Source: Collinsella sp. zg1085 (GTDB lineage: Bacteria; Actinomycetota; Coriobacteriia; Coriobacteriales; Coriobacteriaceae). From it: DNA of 64,000 nucleotides. Shown piece by piece: positions 25,545 through 35,200 of this stretch. Position 1 is the stretch's first letter. Every line of letters starts with the position of its first letter. Location: contig NZ_CP076545.1 in assembly GCF_018889955.1 (NCBI RefSeq), positions 1,364,001-1,428,000 of the forward strand. The letters run 5' to 3'. The notes under the pieces were generated by a model. The model was not told the DNA's origin and made no database searches. It saw only the letters and a list, made by a program, of their open reading frames with translations. The translations under genes were made by a program, and so were the position numbers.

Positions 25545-26168
25545 CTAGAGGCCTACCCGTTCTGCCACCAACGTAAGAACACGCTCAAATACCTCATCAA
25601 CAGTTCCTGTTGCGTCAACAAGCTTTACACGCGCAGAATCCGCCTCAGCAATTGCTCGAAAGCCTGCCGCAACTCGCTGCTGATAGCCAAGGCCTTTTGC
25701 CTCAATGCGATCTGATGTCCCTCGAGCCTGACTTCTCGCTGCCGCACACTCAGGTGAAAGGTCAAACACGAGAGTTACATCTGGATGACAATTACCTGCA
25801 GCTAGCTGATTGGCAAGCTGTACCTGCGCCACATCAAGACCACCTGCATAAGCTTGATAGGCAGTTGTGGAGTCATAAAAGCGGTCGCACAGCACAACCT
25901 TTCCTGCATCAAGCGCTGGTGCAATCAGCTCATGCACCAACTGAGCACGTGCTGCCTCATACAGCAACAGTTCACAGACCGTACTCATCTCAGCGTGTTT
26001 ATTATCGAGCACCAGCGCGCGAATCTGCTCCGAGATGGCAGTACCACCCGGTTCGCGCAAACACAAACAATCGATGCCCGCCTCTTCTAAATGACGAGCA
26101 ACGCGAGCAATCTGCGTTGACTTACCGCAGCCATCTATACCTTCAAAACTAATAAACGCCGATGGCAT
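25545..26168 (-). CDS. tmk: thymidylate kinase
   Basis: 207 residues from ATG 26168 (GGAG 5 nt upstream); a TTG at 26183 is less likely. It phosphorylates dTMP to dTDP. The P-loop is FEGIDGCGKSTQ, the DR motif VVLCDRFYDSTTAYQAYAGG, and the LID region has RSQARGTSDRIEAK. It heads the tmk-holB-ricT operon. Confidence 0.96.
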   Translation of the reverse strand: MPSAFISFEGIDGCGKSTQIARVARHLEEAGIDCLCLREPGGTAISEQIRALVLDNKHAEMSTVCELLLYEAARAQLVHELIAPALDAGKVVLCDRFYDSTTAYQAYAGGLDVAQVQLANQLAAGNCHPDVTLVFDLSPECAAARSQARGTSDRIEAKGLGYQQRVAAGFRAIAEADSARVKLVDATGTVDEVFERVLTLVAERVGL

Positions 26169-26363
26169 GAATCTCCATTCCAAACGCTGTCTGCGCCAAG
26201 TTTTCTCACAACACGCTACTCATATCATAGCGCCTATTGGGTCAAGCTCACATAAACAACCCTGATACACCAGCTGCCATAGGCAAACGCTTATTCATCC
26301 TGCAAGTTCTCATCTGCATGGCTATGCATAATGTAGATGCATTCGTCTTGGTGCCTATGCATA

Positions 26364-27848
26364 TTAGAGAGCACGTCCATATAGCTTGGTATAGTGCGCC
26401 AAACGCTGAGTTAACTCAGCAGTGATGTAGTCTGGACGCGCACGCCAGCGCCAATTATTGCCAAGTGTTGCGGGTGTGTTGGTGCGCGCTTCACTTCCTA
26501 ACTCAAGTAAATCTTGCATCTGCACGACAGCTATATCTGCAGGGGATGCCCAGATGCCACGCATCAAGCCCCATACCTCGCCTTCAGCATCGGTCAGCTT
26601 AAGATAGTCCTTTGCAAAAGCCACATCAGCAGGGTTTGCGGTTTTCAACCAACCACGTGCGGTGTCGTTATCGTGCGTACCAACATAGGCTACTGAGTTG
26701 GTGGGATAGCGATGAGGAAGATAGCTATTATTGCTACCACTACCTGCATCAAAGGCGAAGGCTAAGACTTTCATACCGGGATAGCCCGAATCGGCAAGGA
26801 GCTGTAGAGCAGAGGGGGTTAAATACCCTAAATCTTCAGCGATGATAGGAAGCTCACCAAGAGCTTCTTTCATACGATTGAAAAACTCAATGCCTGGGCC
26901 TGTGCGCCACGCACCGCACGTAGCATCAGCGCTTCCAGCCGGAATGGCATAGTAAGAATCAAAACCTCTAAAGTGGTCAATGCGCACCATGTCATACAGA
27001 CGCATCTGAAATGCAATGCGCCGTATCCACCAAGCATAGCCCTCAGTTTTCATATAATCCCAGCGATACAGCGGGTTTCCCCAGAGCTGACCTGTTGCAG
27101 AAAACGCATCAGGCGGACAACCAGCAACATCAATGGGATGCAAATCATCATCTAAATAAAACTGCTCGGGCGAGGCCCACACATCAGCACTGTCTTCTGC
27201 CACATATATAGGCAAATCACCAAATAGCTGAATACCAAGGCTTTGCGCATATGATTTAAGCGCACTCCACTGGGTGAAAAAGAGATACTGTATCCCCTTC
27301 CAGTGGATTATGTCATTGTGTAAAAGCTGCTGTACCTCGGCGAGTGCTTGAGCATCGCGCAGACGATAGGCGTCAGGCCACGCCGACCAGGGTGCCCCCT
27401 GAAAGCGACCTTTGAGCGCCATAAAGAGAGCATAATCATCAAGCCAGCTAGCTTGGTCTGCACAAAAAGTAGCAAACTCGGTAGCAGCTTGGACACGCAA
27501 TCGGTCAACCGCACGAGCAAGCACGCCCAAACGTAGTTCATACAGCCGTCCGTAATCTACGCACGTTGGGTCACTACCCCATGGCAAACTCTCATACTCA
27601 CGGGGAAGCAGCAGACTCTGAGCTGTTAGGTCATCAAAATCAATGAGATAGGGGTTACCCGCAAGCGATGAAAATGGCTGATACGGTGAGTCTCCATACC
27701 CGGTAGGACCTACCGGCAGCACTTGCCAGATTGTTTGCTTTGCCTCATGGAGAAAGCGGAGAAACGCACGTGCTTCTGCACCCATGGTTCCAACACCATA
27801 GCGCGAGGGCAAGGATGTTACCGGCATTAAAACACCAGCTTGGCGCAT
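26364..27848 (-). CDS. malQ: 4-alpha-glucanotransferase (amylomaltase)
   Basis: 494 residues, GH77. It transfers alpha-1,4-glucan segments during maltodextrin use. Motifs: SLPSRYGVGTMGAEA at the N-terminus, LFGDLPIYVAEDSADVWA, VRIDHFRGFDSYYAIP (catalytic Asp in RIDHFRG), PIIAEDLGYLTP (acid/base Glu), and YVGTHDNDTARGW. AAGGAG lies 6 nt before ATG. It is 54 bp after topA, perhaps in one transcript. Confidence 0.95.
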   Translation of the reverse strand: MRQAGVLMPVTSLPSRYGVGTMGAEARAFLRFLHEAKQTIWQVLPVGPTGYGDSPYQPFSSLAGNPYLIDFDDLTAQSLLLPREYESLPWGSDPTCVDYGRLYELRLGVLARAVDRLRVQAATEFATFCADQASWLDDYALFMALKGRFQGAPWSAWPDAYRLRDAQALAEVQQLLHNDIIHWKGIQYLFFTQWSALKSYAQSLGIQLFGDLPIYVAEDSADVWASPEQFYLDDDLHPIDVAGCPPDAFSATGQLWGNPLYRWDYMKTEGYAWWIRRIAFQMRLYDMVRIDHFRGFDSYYAIPAGSADATCGAWRTGPGIEFFNRMKEALGELPIIAEDLGYLTPSALQLLADSGYPGMKVLAFAFDAGSGSNNSYLPHRYPTNSVAYVGTHDNDTARGWLKTANPADVAFAKDYLKLTDAEGEVWGLMRGIWASPADIAVVQMQDLLELGSEARTNTPATLGNNWRWRARPDYITAELTQRLAHYTKLYGRAL

Positions 27849-27902
27849 GTATTCTCCTTACTGTATCTGCCTATATATACCTACTCAACATGACAGAACA
27901 AA

Positions 27903-30461
27903 CTAGCTTTTAGCCGAGCTTTTCTTTGTTGAAGTCTTTTTTGTTGAGGGCTTTTTTGCAGCAGATGTTTTGCTCGTGCGCTTGGCACCTGGCTTTTTTG
28001 CACTCGTTTTGGTGCGCGGTGCTTTCTTTTCTTTTGTAGGGCAATCCATATTGACGCAGATACGCCAGGGGCCGCGCGCTGTCTCAACAATGACCTCCGG
28101 CGCGCCGCAGCTTGCACACACCTCACCGGTTGCCTCAAGCTTGCCGCGTGCGGGCAAGGGGTAGGAGACTCCACACTCATCATAATTGCTACAGCGGATA
28201 AAACGCTTGCCTGAGCGCTCGGACTTATGTGCAATCAAATCTCCGGAGCGACCTGCCTCGGCACAAACCTTGCACTCGCCTACCTTCAAATCGGGCTCAA
28301 AATTGGTGGGGCAACTAGGATTCACACACTGCTCGTAAGCCTTACTCCGGAAGGGCTTGCACTTGATGCGCGGTGCTGCACACTCAGGACAAACGCCTGC
28401 CTCGCCCTCAAGGGGCTCAACCTTAACACCTGAAGGAACCGGATATGTTACATCACAATCAGGCCAGCCCATGCAGCCAATAAAGCTACCTCGCGTCTTA
28501 GCGCTTGTTTTCATGACAAGGTCTTTACCGCAGCTCGGACAGGTGCCCACCTTAGCATCAGCGGTTACTGCATCAGAAATGGCGCTGCCTAAGTCTTCGG
28601 TATGCTCAATCAAAGTATCTAGCATACCGGCCAAGAGTGCCCGCGAGTGGTCTACAACGTGCGTCTGACTATCTTTACCCTCAGCAACCTGTGTCATATC
28701 TGCATCAAGCTCAGCAGTCATCTCAGGCGTAGTTATGCGCGGTGCAAACTCAGAAAGTGCGTCCACAATTGCCATACCCAGCTGACTTGGCTCAATGGGG
28801 TCATTTTTTAGATAGCGCACCGAATATAAGCGCTCAATAATACTTGCCCGCGTTGACTTGGTGCCGAGCCCACGCTTTTCCATTTCCTGCACGAGACGAC
28901 CTTGCGAATAACGGGCAGGCGGCTCGGTTTGCTTGGCTTCAAGCGTGAGGTCGCTCACCATAACCAGCTCACCTTCAGAAAGTGGTGGCAACTGCTCGTC
29001 GCGCTTAAGACCATACGGATAAGCCTCACGAAAACCAGCATCAATCAAAACATCGCCTGACGCACTAAAGGGTTCACCTTCAATATCAAGTGACAGCTTA
29101 GTATTTTCTATAGTTGCAGGACCCATCAGCGTTGCTAAGAAACGACGTGCAATAAGCTGGTAGAGCTTCTTTTGACCGCCATCTAGGCTCTCAGGATTGC
29201 CTTGCCCGGTTGGATGAATGGGCGGATGGTCGGTGGTTTCGGTCTTGCCACGCGTTGGCTTCATAGGACCTGCCAGTACCTTTTTGCAAACCGGTGCCAA
29301 ACTTGGGTTGTTCTTGGCAAGCCCTTCTACAATGCCTGCTAAATCAAGCGAGCGTGGATAAACCGTATTGTCAACGCGGGGATAAGAAATAAGACCGCTC
29401 ATGTAGAGGCTCTCGGCGATGCGCATCGTACGAGCAGGACTTATGCCCTCAGCCGCAGCTGCTGCCTGAAGCGATGTAGTATTGAAAGGCGTTGGTGCCA
29501 TCTGCTTGCGCGAGCGCTTATCCACCGCTACAACGCGTGCCTGCTTTGCGTGCTCAACCTGAGAAAAAGCGTGCTCAGCGAGAGCCTTGTCAGTAAAGCG
29601 CGCCGTAGCATGCGAAATCTTAAAATCTTGTTGCGTATGATGTGCCATGCCGCGAATTTGCCAGTAGTCCTCAGGAATAAAGGCAAGACGCTCGCGTTCC
29701 CGCTCAACAACTAAGGCCAAGGTAGGTGTTTGAACGCGCCCAGCTGAGCGCACGTTACCAAAGCCACCAAACTTGGCGAGTGTCAGATAACGTGTAAGAA
29801 CCGCACCCCAAATGAGGTCGATATACTGACGGCTCTCACCTGCATCAGCCAAGTTTTGGTCAAGCTCAACAAGGTGGGCAAACGCTTCGGTTACCTCGCC
29901 TTTAATGAGCGCCGAATAGCGCGCACGCGCCACGGGTATATTGCCTGCCGCCTCACGAACCATCATAAGAGCGTCAGAGCCAATTAACTCGCCCTCGCGG
30001 TCAAAGTCAGTTGCTATGATGACTGAGTCGGACTTTTTAGCCAGATTTTTGAGAACACGAATGATTTCTTTTTCTGCAGGGTTTTTAACAATTGGAGCCC
30101 AGGTAAGATACGGCAGACTCTCAAGCTTCCAGCCTTTAATATTGATACCCTGTGCCAAAAAGGGTTTGCGCTTTGTGTCATACGGAGGACGCGCCAAACC
30201 GTCCGGCACATCTGCCGGCAGCATCTCGCCCTCCTCCGTCATGGAATACCAGCCCTGACGTTTATCAAATAACAACTCATCAGGAAAGTCTGGTGCCAAA
30301 ATATGGCCCGCTAGACCCATTGAGACCCAGTCTTCACCAGCTACCGTAAAACGATACACCGGCGTGTTATATACCTTGTCAGATTTGGGCGCACCCGTCT
30401 CTGCCAAGAGCTGAGCTATCTTTTGCGCGGCAATATTCTTCTCTGCAATTACGAGCTTCAA
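27903..30461 (-). CDS. topA: DNA topoisomerase I, archaeal-type, with lysine-rich tail
   Basis: 852 residues, start TTG 30461 with AAGGAG. It relaxes negative supercoils. The Toprim motif is IIATDFDREGELIG, and the active-site tyrosine lies in SGLISYPRVDNTVYP. This is the form of archaeal enzymes, rather than the YMRTDS form of most bacteria. Four zinc-finger cysteine pairs follow (from CPSCGKDLVMK on), then a tail of about 40 residues made of Lys/Ser/Thr repeats, similar to the processivity tails of actinobacterial TopA. Confidence 0.94.
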   Translation of the reverse strand: MKLVIAEKNIAAQKIAQLLAETGAPKSDKVYNTPVYRFTVAGEDWVSMGLAGHILAPDFPDELLFDKRQGWYSMTEEGEMLPADVPDGLARPPYDTKRKPFLAQGINIKGWKLESLPYLTWAPIVKNPAEKEIIRVLKNLAKKSDSVIIATDFDREGELIGSDALMMVREAAGNIPVARARYSALIKGEVTEAFAHLVELDQNLADAGESRQYIDLIWGAVLTRYLTLAKFGGFGNVRSAGRVQTPTLALVVERERERLAFIPEDYWQIRGMAHHTQQDFKISHATARFTDKALAEHAFSQVEHAKQARVVAVDKRSRKQMAPTPFNTTSLQAAAAAEGISPARTMRIAESLYMSGLISYPRVDNTVYPRSLDLAGIVEGLAKNNPSLAPVCKKVLAGPMKPTRGKTETTDHPPIHPTGQGNPESLDGGQKKLYQLIARRFLATLMGPATIENTKLSLDIEGEPFSASGDVLIDAGFREAYPYGLKRDEQLPPLSEGELVMVSDLTLEAKQTEPPARYSQGRLVQEMEKRGLGTKSTRASIIERLYSVRYLKNDPIEPSQLGMAIVDALSEFAPRITTPEMTAELDADMTQVAEGKDSQTHVVDHSRALLAGMLDTLIEHTEDLGSAISDAVTADAKVGTCPSCGKDLVMKTSAKTRGSFIGCMGWPDCDVTYPVPSGVKVEPLEGEAGVCPECAAPRIKCKPFRSKAYEQCVNPSCPTNFEPDLKVGECKVCAEAGRSGDLIAHKSERSGKRFIRCSNYDECGVSYPLPARGKLEATGEVCASCGAPEVIVETARGPWRICVNMDCPTKEKKAPRTKTSAKKPGAKRTSKTSAAKKPSTKKTSTKKSSAKS

Positions 30462-30931
30462 CGGATGTGCTCCTTCAAATCTGAGCTATGCTCGGCTTTA
30501 TTCTGGGTTCATCAGTATACACGCCGCACACCCTCTGCCCAGAAAAAGCCCAAATCAAAAGCTGACTTACACCAACAATGAGGCACTAGCTTGATATGAA
30601 AAGCTTTCATCACACCGACTAACACGAAAACTCATTAAATCAATTGCCCAAGAGGCATACTTCACGCTAAGCAGTCACACACTTCCCACGCTGCAGAAAA
30701 ACTTCCGCAAACTGAGATATAGAGAATCTATTCTCCAAGTATGTAGAGTTGAAGGCTTATGCGACAAAAAGAGTGGATAGACGCTAGCAGACCCTTGATG
30801 AGCAATATTCCGAAAGACAGATCTCCCACCCGCCTAGTAGATAGGAGATTTTCTTAAATCTTTAGGTCATTCAACTTAAAATCTAAACATATTCTGCAGA
30901 CATTATTTTTAATAAACCAAAATGTTATTCA
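30462..30931. other. long intergenic stretch without a convincing gene
   Basis: On the plus strand a 61-codon open stretch (30594-30780) has no start codon and may be a remnant. A palindrome GAGAATCTATTCTC lies at 30722-30735, and a weak plus-strand hairpin (ATCTCC...GGAGATTTTCTT) lies near 30822-30853. I see no RNA gene. Confidence 0.4.
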
Positions 30932-31084
30932 TCATCTTCTAAAATATCCATAACGCCCTATCCCATCATAAGTTTCCCAACCATTTTCATCACTTGATAC
31001 GCTAGCTTTATAATCGTTACTATGTTGAGCAACAAAATAATCTCTGTAATCACCAGGCTTAATGATTCCATTTCCTAGTGTTAC
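30932..31084 (-). pseudogene. start-less 51-codon remnant, perhaps of a secreted peptide
   Basis: Immediately after the hypothetical gene at 31059, another frame reads 51 protein-like codons (ending in GWETYDGIGRYGYFRR) bounded upstream by a stop and lacking any ATG, GTG or TTG. The Y-x-D-Y...Y-K-A-S-V...G pattern loosely recalls lactococcin-972-type bacteriocins, but this is a weak resemblance by eye. It is more likely a decayed gene than an active one. Confidence 0.35.
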
Positions 31085-31745
31085 TACTTATCCAACATAG
31101 CATAATACAAACGATTGTCCCAAATACAATTTCTGCAATAATGTTCAAAGACAAATTATTAGCAGTCTCGTGTTTAATACCCATAGAATCGAGTTTTGTT
31201 TTTAACTCGCGGGCAGAATGATATGGCATTGCAAATATGAGCTCCTCAAGTTCTTCCGTGTAATCAAGAGAGCTGCTGTCAATCTTCTTAACAATTTTCT
31301 CAACTTCAGTATTCTTTTCCTCATTTTCATATATGTCAAAAAACGATCGCATTTGCTCAAAACTTTCATTCCCCTCTCGATACCATTCAGGTTTATCAGA
31401 AAAATCAAGCACCGTAAGCATTCTACTTGCATAGTCTTTCCAGTTCACAGATGATAATTCCGCCAATCTAAACGTAGTCTGTATCACCTTAACCGCTTTA
31501 TTGCCCTTTATATATTCAAGAGCAAGCTCGGGACTGTCGAACGTTGGATAAAGAGGTAAAATGGCTTTATCAAATGAAAGGCTTTCTTTTACAGAAAAAG
31601 AGCCTATATCTCCCATTGAAGCCACAGCTCTGATATCGCTACCATCAAAAGCTTGTTTTACTATGGACAGCTCAAATGCATATACTGGCGAGGCTATCAG
31701 TAGCATAAGTATGACAAACAAAGAAAGAAAGCGAAAAACTCTCAT
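31059..31745 (-). CDS. hypothetical exported, C-terminally membrane-anchored protein
   Basis: 228 residues. A signal peptide (about 1-23, FRFLSLFVILMLLIASPVYA) is followed by an extracellular, mixed-charge domain and a single C-terminal transmembrane helix (about 196-218) with a basic end. G+C looks lower than in the neighbours, and it lies between gene remnants, suggesting acquired DNA. The N-terminal plan recalls bacteriocin-associated membrane proteins, but I cannot assign a family. Confidence 0.6.
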   Translation of the reverse strand: MRVFRFLSLFVILMLLIASPVYAFELSIVKQAFDGSDIRAVASMGDIGSFSVKESLSFDKAILPLYPTFDSPELALEYIKGNKAVKVIQTTFRLAELSSVNWKDYASRMLTVLDFSDKPEWYREGNESFEQMRSFFDIYENEEKNTEVEKIVKKIDSSSLDYTEELEELIFAMPYHSARELKTKLDSMGIKHETANNLSLNIIAEIVFGTIVCIMLCWISSNTRKWNH

Positions 31746-31845
31746 ACTGTCATCTCCTTAATACATATGCTCTAGTGTAGCTCAAAACTGCGGGTTCTCA
31801 TTAACATGTAAGGTTTACAACTATGCTTATCATATAAGCCAATAA

Positions 31846-32076
31846 CATTATGTTGGTAGATGTGCCGCTCAATACCAAAGCGACTCATCTCTGGGTATTA
31901 CCGTTATGCCCAAGCGACTGCTTGCGACATTTGCCACAAGCAAGCTTGTAGGCATTGCCCTTGAACAACCCATTTTCTCGACCGTAGGATTTGTCTACCT
32001 TGCCAAAGAAAAACTCAATCCTATAGCATTCGAGCTTATTGAGTATATTTGTAAGGAACTCACCAAGCCCGTGTAG
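31846..32076 (+). pseudogene. remnant of a LysR-type regulator (C-terminal end)
   Basis: 77 codons open from a stop at 31843 to TAG 32074-32076. The translation has CAAQYQSDSSLGITVMPKRL, then FSTVGFVYLAKE and FELIEYICKEL, the C-terminal effector-domain pattern of LysR regulators. The DNA-binding domain and about three quarters of the gene are missing. It is a clear fragment left by deletion. Confidence 0.7.
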
Positions 32077-32213
32077 ATATTACAACCAACATCAGAGATG
32101 TCTATTCTCCTCTGATTGCGCCCTTAATATTCACGTGCACTAATATTGTATTGCCAAAAAGCCAGATAGCAGGCTCACGCCTAACGACGTGAACCTGCAC
32201 AAAAGCTCACATA

Positions 32214-35200
32214 TTATTGCGCGTTTGAGCGCTTGCGCTGACGAATGACACAAGCAATTGTTATGAACGTCGAAGCAACTGCTACGAAAGAAACCATGTA
32301 AGCTCCGGCTGCATCACCAGTCTTGGGTAGACCTTTGCTACCTTTACGCTTTCCGCCTTTCGCAGGGGTGGCGAGCTTGCCCGGGCCATCAGATTTCACA
32401 GGCAAAGTAGGCTTGCTGGGCTCGCTGGGCTTCTCCGGTTCGGTCGGCGTGGTCGGATTCTCAGGGGTGTTGGGATTACCGGGTTGGCCAGGCTCTTCAA
32501 TCTTCTTCTTATAGACGAGAGTCACAAGCTGTTCCTCACTGGAGAAAGTACCCTCAATAGGTGCAGAACCGTCAAGCAGCTGTTTAAACTCATAGCCCTC
32601 AATCTGCTTTTTCGTAGCAGTGTAGTGCGCCCCCTGTGCGCCCATCAGCGTCTCGGAAGCGGCAATTTCATTGCCTGCTTCGTCCACATACTTCACGATG
32701 ACAGTACTAGAAGCAATCTTCACCGAGAGTTGAATTGTATCATCATCAGTAGCAAGCGCATCCTTACCCTCAGCGAGCTGCTTTGCTGTCCATACGAAGG
32801 CAAAGACCTCCTGCCTACCTGAGTTAGAGGTTGCAATAGCCCCAAACTCTCCTGTCACCGTACCCACCGAAGTGAGAACTGTATTAGCAGCCAGATTACT
32901 CGCAACCTTAATCTTTGGGATGGTAATCTTGAGTGCTGTACCATTCTCGACACCAGAGGCATTAACGGCGGCTTTGAGATCTGCATAGGTCATGATACTC
33001 GCCGCATTCTTGAGGCCAAAGGTGACAATAACCTTTTGTCCCTCGACCTTCACGTCCGTAATCTCAAAGGTTTCGGCAAGACCCTCAGCCATGGCTGAAA
33101 CCTTCTCCTTACTTAGATCGGTTGGTAGCGTCAATCCTTCAGGCACAGTCATCGTAGCAGTAAACCCAAATTTCTTAACATCAACCTTGATTGAGGTACC
33201 ATCAGGGTTATTAAAGTTCTGCTCAATAGCAGCCATCTGGCTCTTGATACTACTAATCTTTATGAGACCCGTAAGGTCAATCGTAGAGCCGAGTGCCACC
33301 TCAGGCGTCGTCTCATGCGTCGTGTCAGAGCCTATGAGCATATCACCGGGAAGCGTAGTTGTGAGCGTAGCCGGAGTCTTGGCAGTGAACGTGATGCGCG
33401 TGTCATCAACAGGTGTCACAGCATCTTTTCCGTCAGGCCACTGCATGCCGTTCCAGCGGAACGAGAAGGTCTTGGTAGTGCCCGCCGCCGAGATGGCGTT
33501 CGCTTTGAAGAAACCTTCGACAGTGCCAACGGTAGTAAGCTTTGTATTATCGACTACGGAGCCGGCGATTTTAATACCTAAAACCGTAAGTTTCAGCCAA
33601 GAGTTTCCATTCTCGGTTACACCAGATGCCTGCACAGCATCCTTAAGCTTGGCATAAGTGTTAAGACTAGACGCGTTCTTAAGACCAAAAGTCACGGTGA
33701 CCTTCTGCCCCTCAACCTGTACATCTGTAACTTCGAAAGTTTCTTTGAAGGTATCCTCACCTGTGATTGGGTCCGTGGTTATTACTTTAGTCTTGTCGAG
33801 ACCAGCAGGGAAGCTCATACCCTCGGGTAGCGTCATTGTTGCTGTAAACCCAAAACCCTTGATATCGATTGCAATTGTCGTGCCGTCAGGGTTGTTAAAC
33901 TGATTCTCAATCATCGTCATCTGTCTTTTGATTCCATCAATCTTGACGGCACCCGTGAGATTGATGTTTGAGCCAGTAAAGACAGGATAGACCGCTTCAT
34001 GCTCCGTATTATTGCCAGAGAGAATGTCTGCCGGCAACTCGTTTTCTACAGGCACGGGTGTAGCGAGGCTGAGCTGTATGGTGCTAAGATCGGTGGCAAG
34101 TTTGTCCTTGCCAGCCTCAATCTGTGTACCCGTCCACACAAAAGAAAAGTCCTTCTCGGTACCAGAAGCTGAAGTGGCTACCGCGTCAAAGGTGCCGGCA
34201 ACTGTCCCAACCATGGTAAGTTGAGCACCATCAGCGACATCATCATTCACGCTGATGCCACAAACGGTGAGCTTCATCGTGTCATCGAGTCGATTCACAG
34301 CATCGTGTAGCTGCTGATAGTTGGTAATACCATCCTTGAGTGTGAGGGTCACCATTACGCTCTTACCGTCCTCGGCAACAACTACATCACTCACGCTAAA
34401 GGTATCGGCAAAACCAGTGAGGATTACCGTATCCTTGGAGAGGTTGGACGGAAGCGTTAAGCCATCGGGAACCGTGAAGGTAGCCTTAAATACAGATGAA
34501 AGCCCACTCAGATTGATGGAGGCTAAATCAGAAGGGTTTCCAAACTGAGCCTCAACACCGGCCATCTGCGTTTTTATCGTTTTAGCATCAATTGTTCCGG
34601 TCAAGTTAATTTTATCACCCTGCTGTACACCAGCCGGAGCTGTGTTAGTGGTATCGAAGCCAACCTGCTTTTGCTGCTCGGATGTAGCCTTTGCTGGCTG
34701 CACATACACGAGCATATCGGCAGAAATCGATGTTTCAAGCGGCTTCTTCACAAGGATGGTCTGCTGAATGGTAGCATCGTCCCGAGCACGAAAGTCCTTA
34801 CCACCGGTGACCTGCGTGCTGTTCCAGCTAATATTGAAACGAATTGCATTTGTATCAGTAGTGTTCGCCACCGAGGTAAAGGTTCCCTTAACGGTGCCAG
34901 TAACCGCAAGCTCATCGCCGTTTTGCACTGCATCACCATCTAGGCTAAAGCCTGAGATGGTAAGCGTAATCTGATCGGCAATAGGACTCTGACCTGCCAT
35001 ACGTAAGGAGGCTTGAGTTCCTGTAGCACTCACGGCAGCCTTGAGCTCCTCATAGCTCAAATAAGCCTTCTTAAGACCGAAGGTCACCGTAACCGTCTGA
35101 CCGTTAACCGCAGCAGACTTAACCTCGAAGAGGTCACCCAAGCCGGTAGCTACAACCTGATTGGTCGCAAGACTCGAAGGCAGCTTGACACCTGCAGGGA

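Noticed and set aside
32992-33657. Long plus-strand open frame (221 codons) opposite the adhesin
   Set aside because: It is the antisense shadow of the repetitive adhesin gene, with no ribosome site and no family-like sequence.
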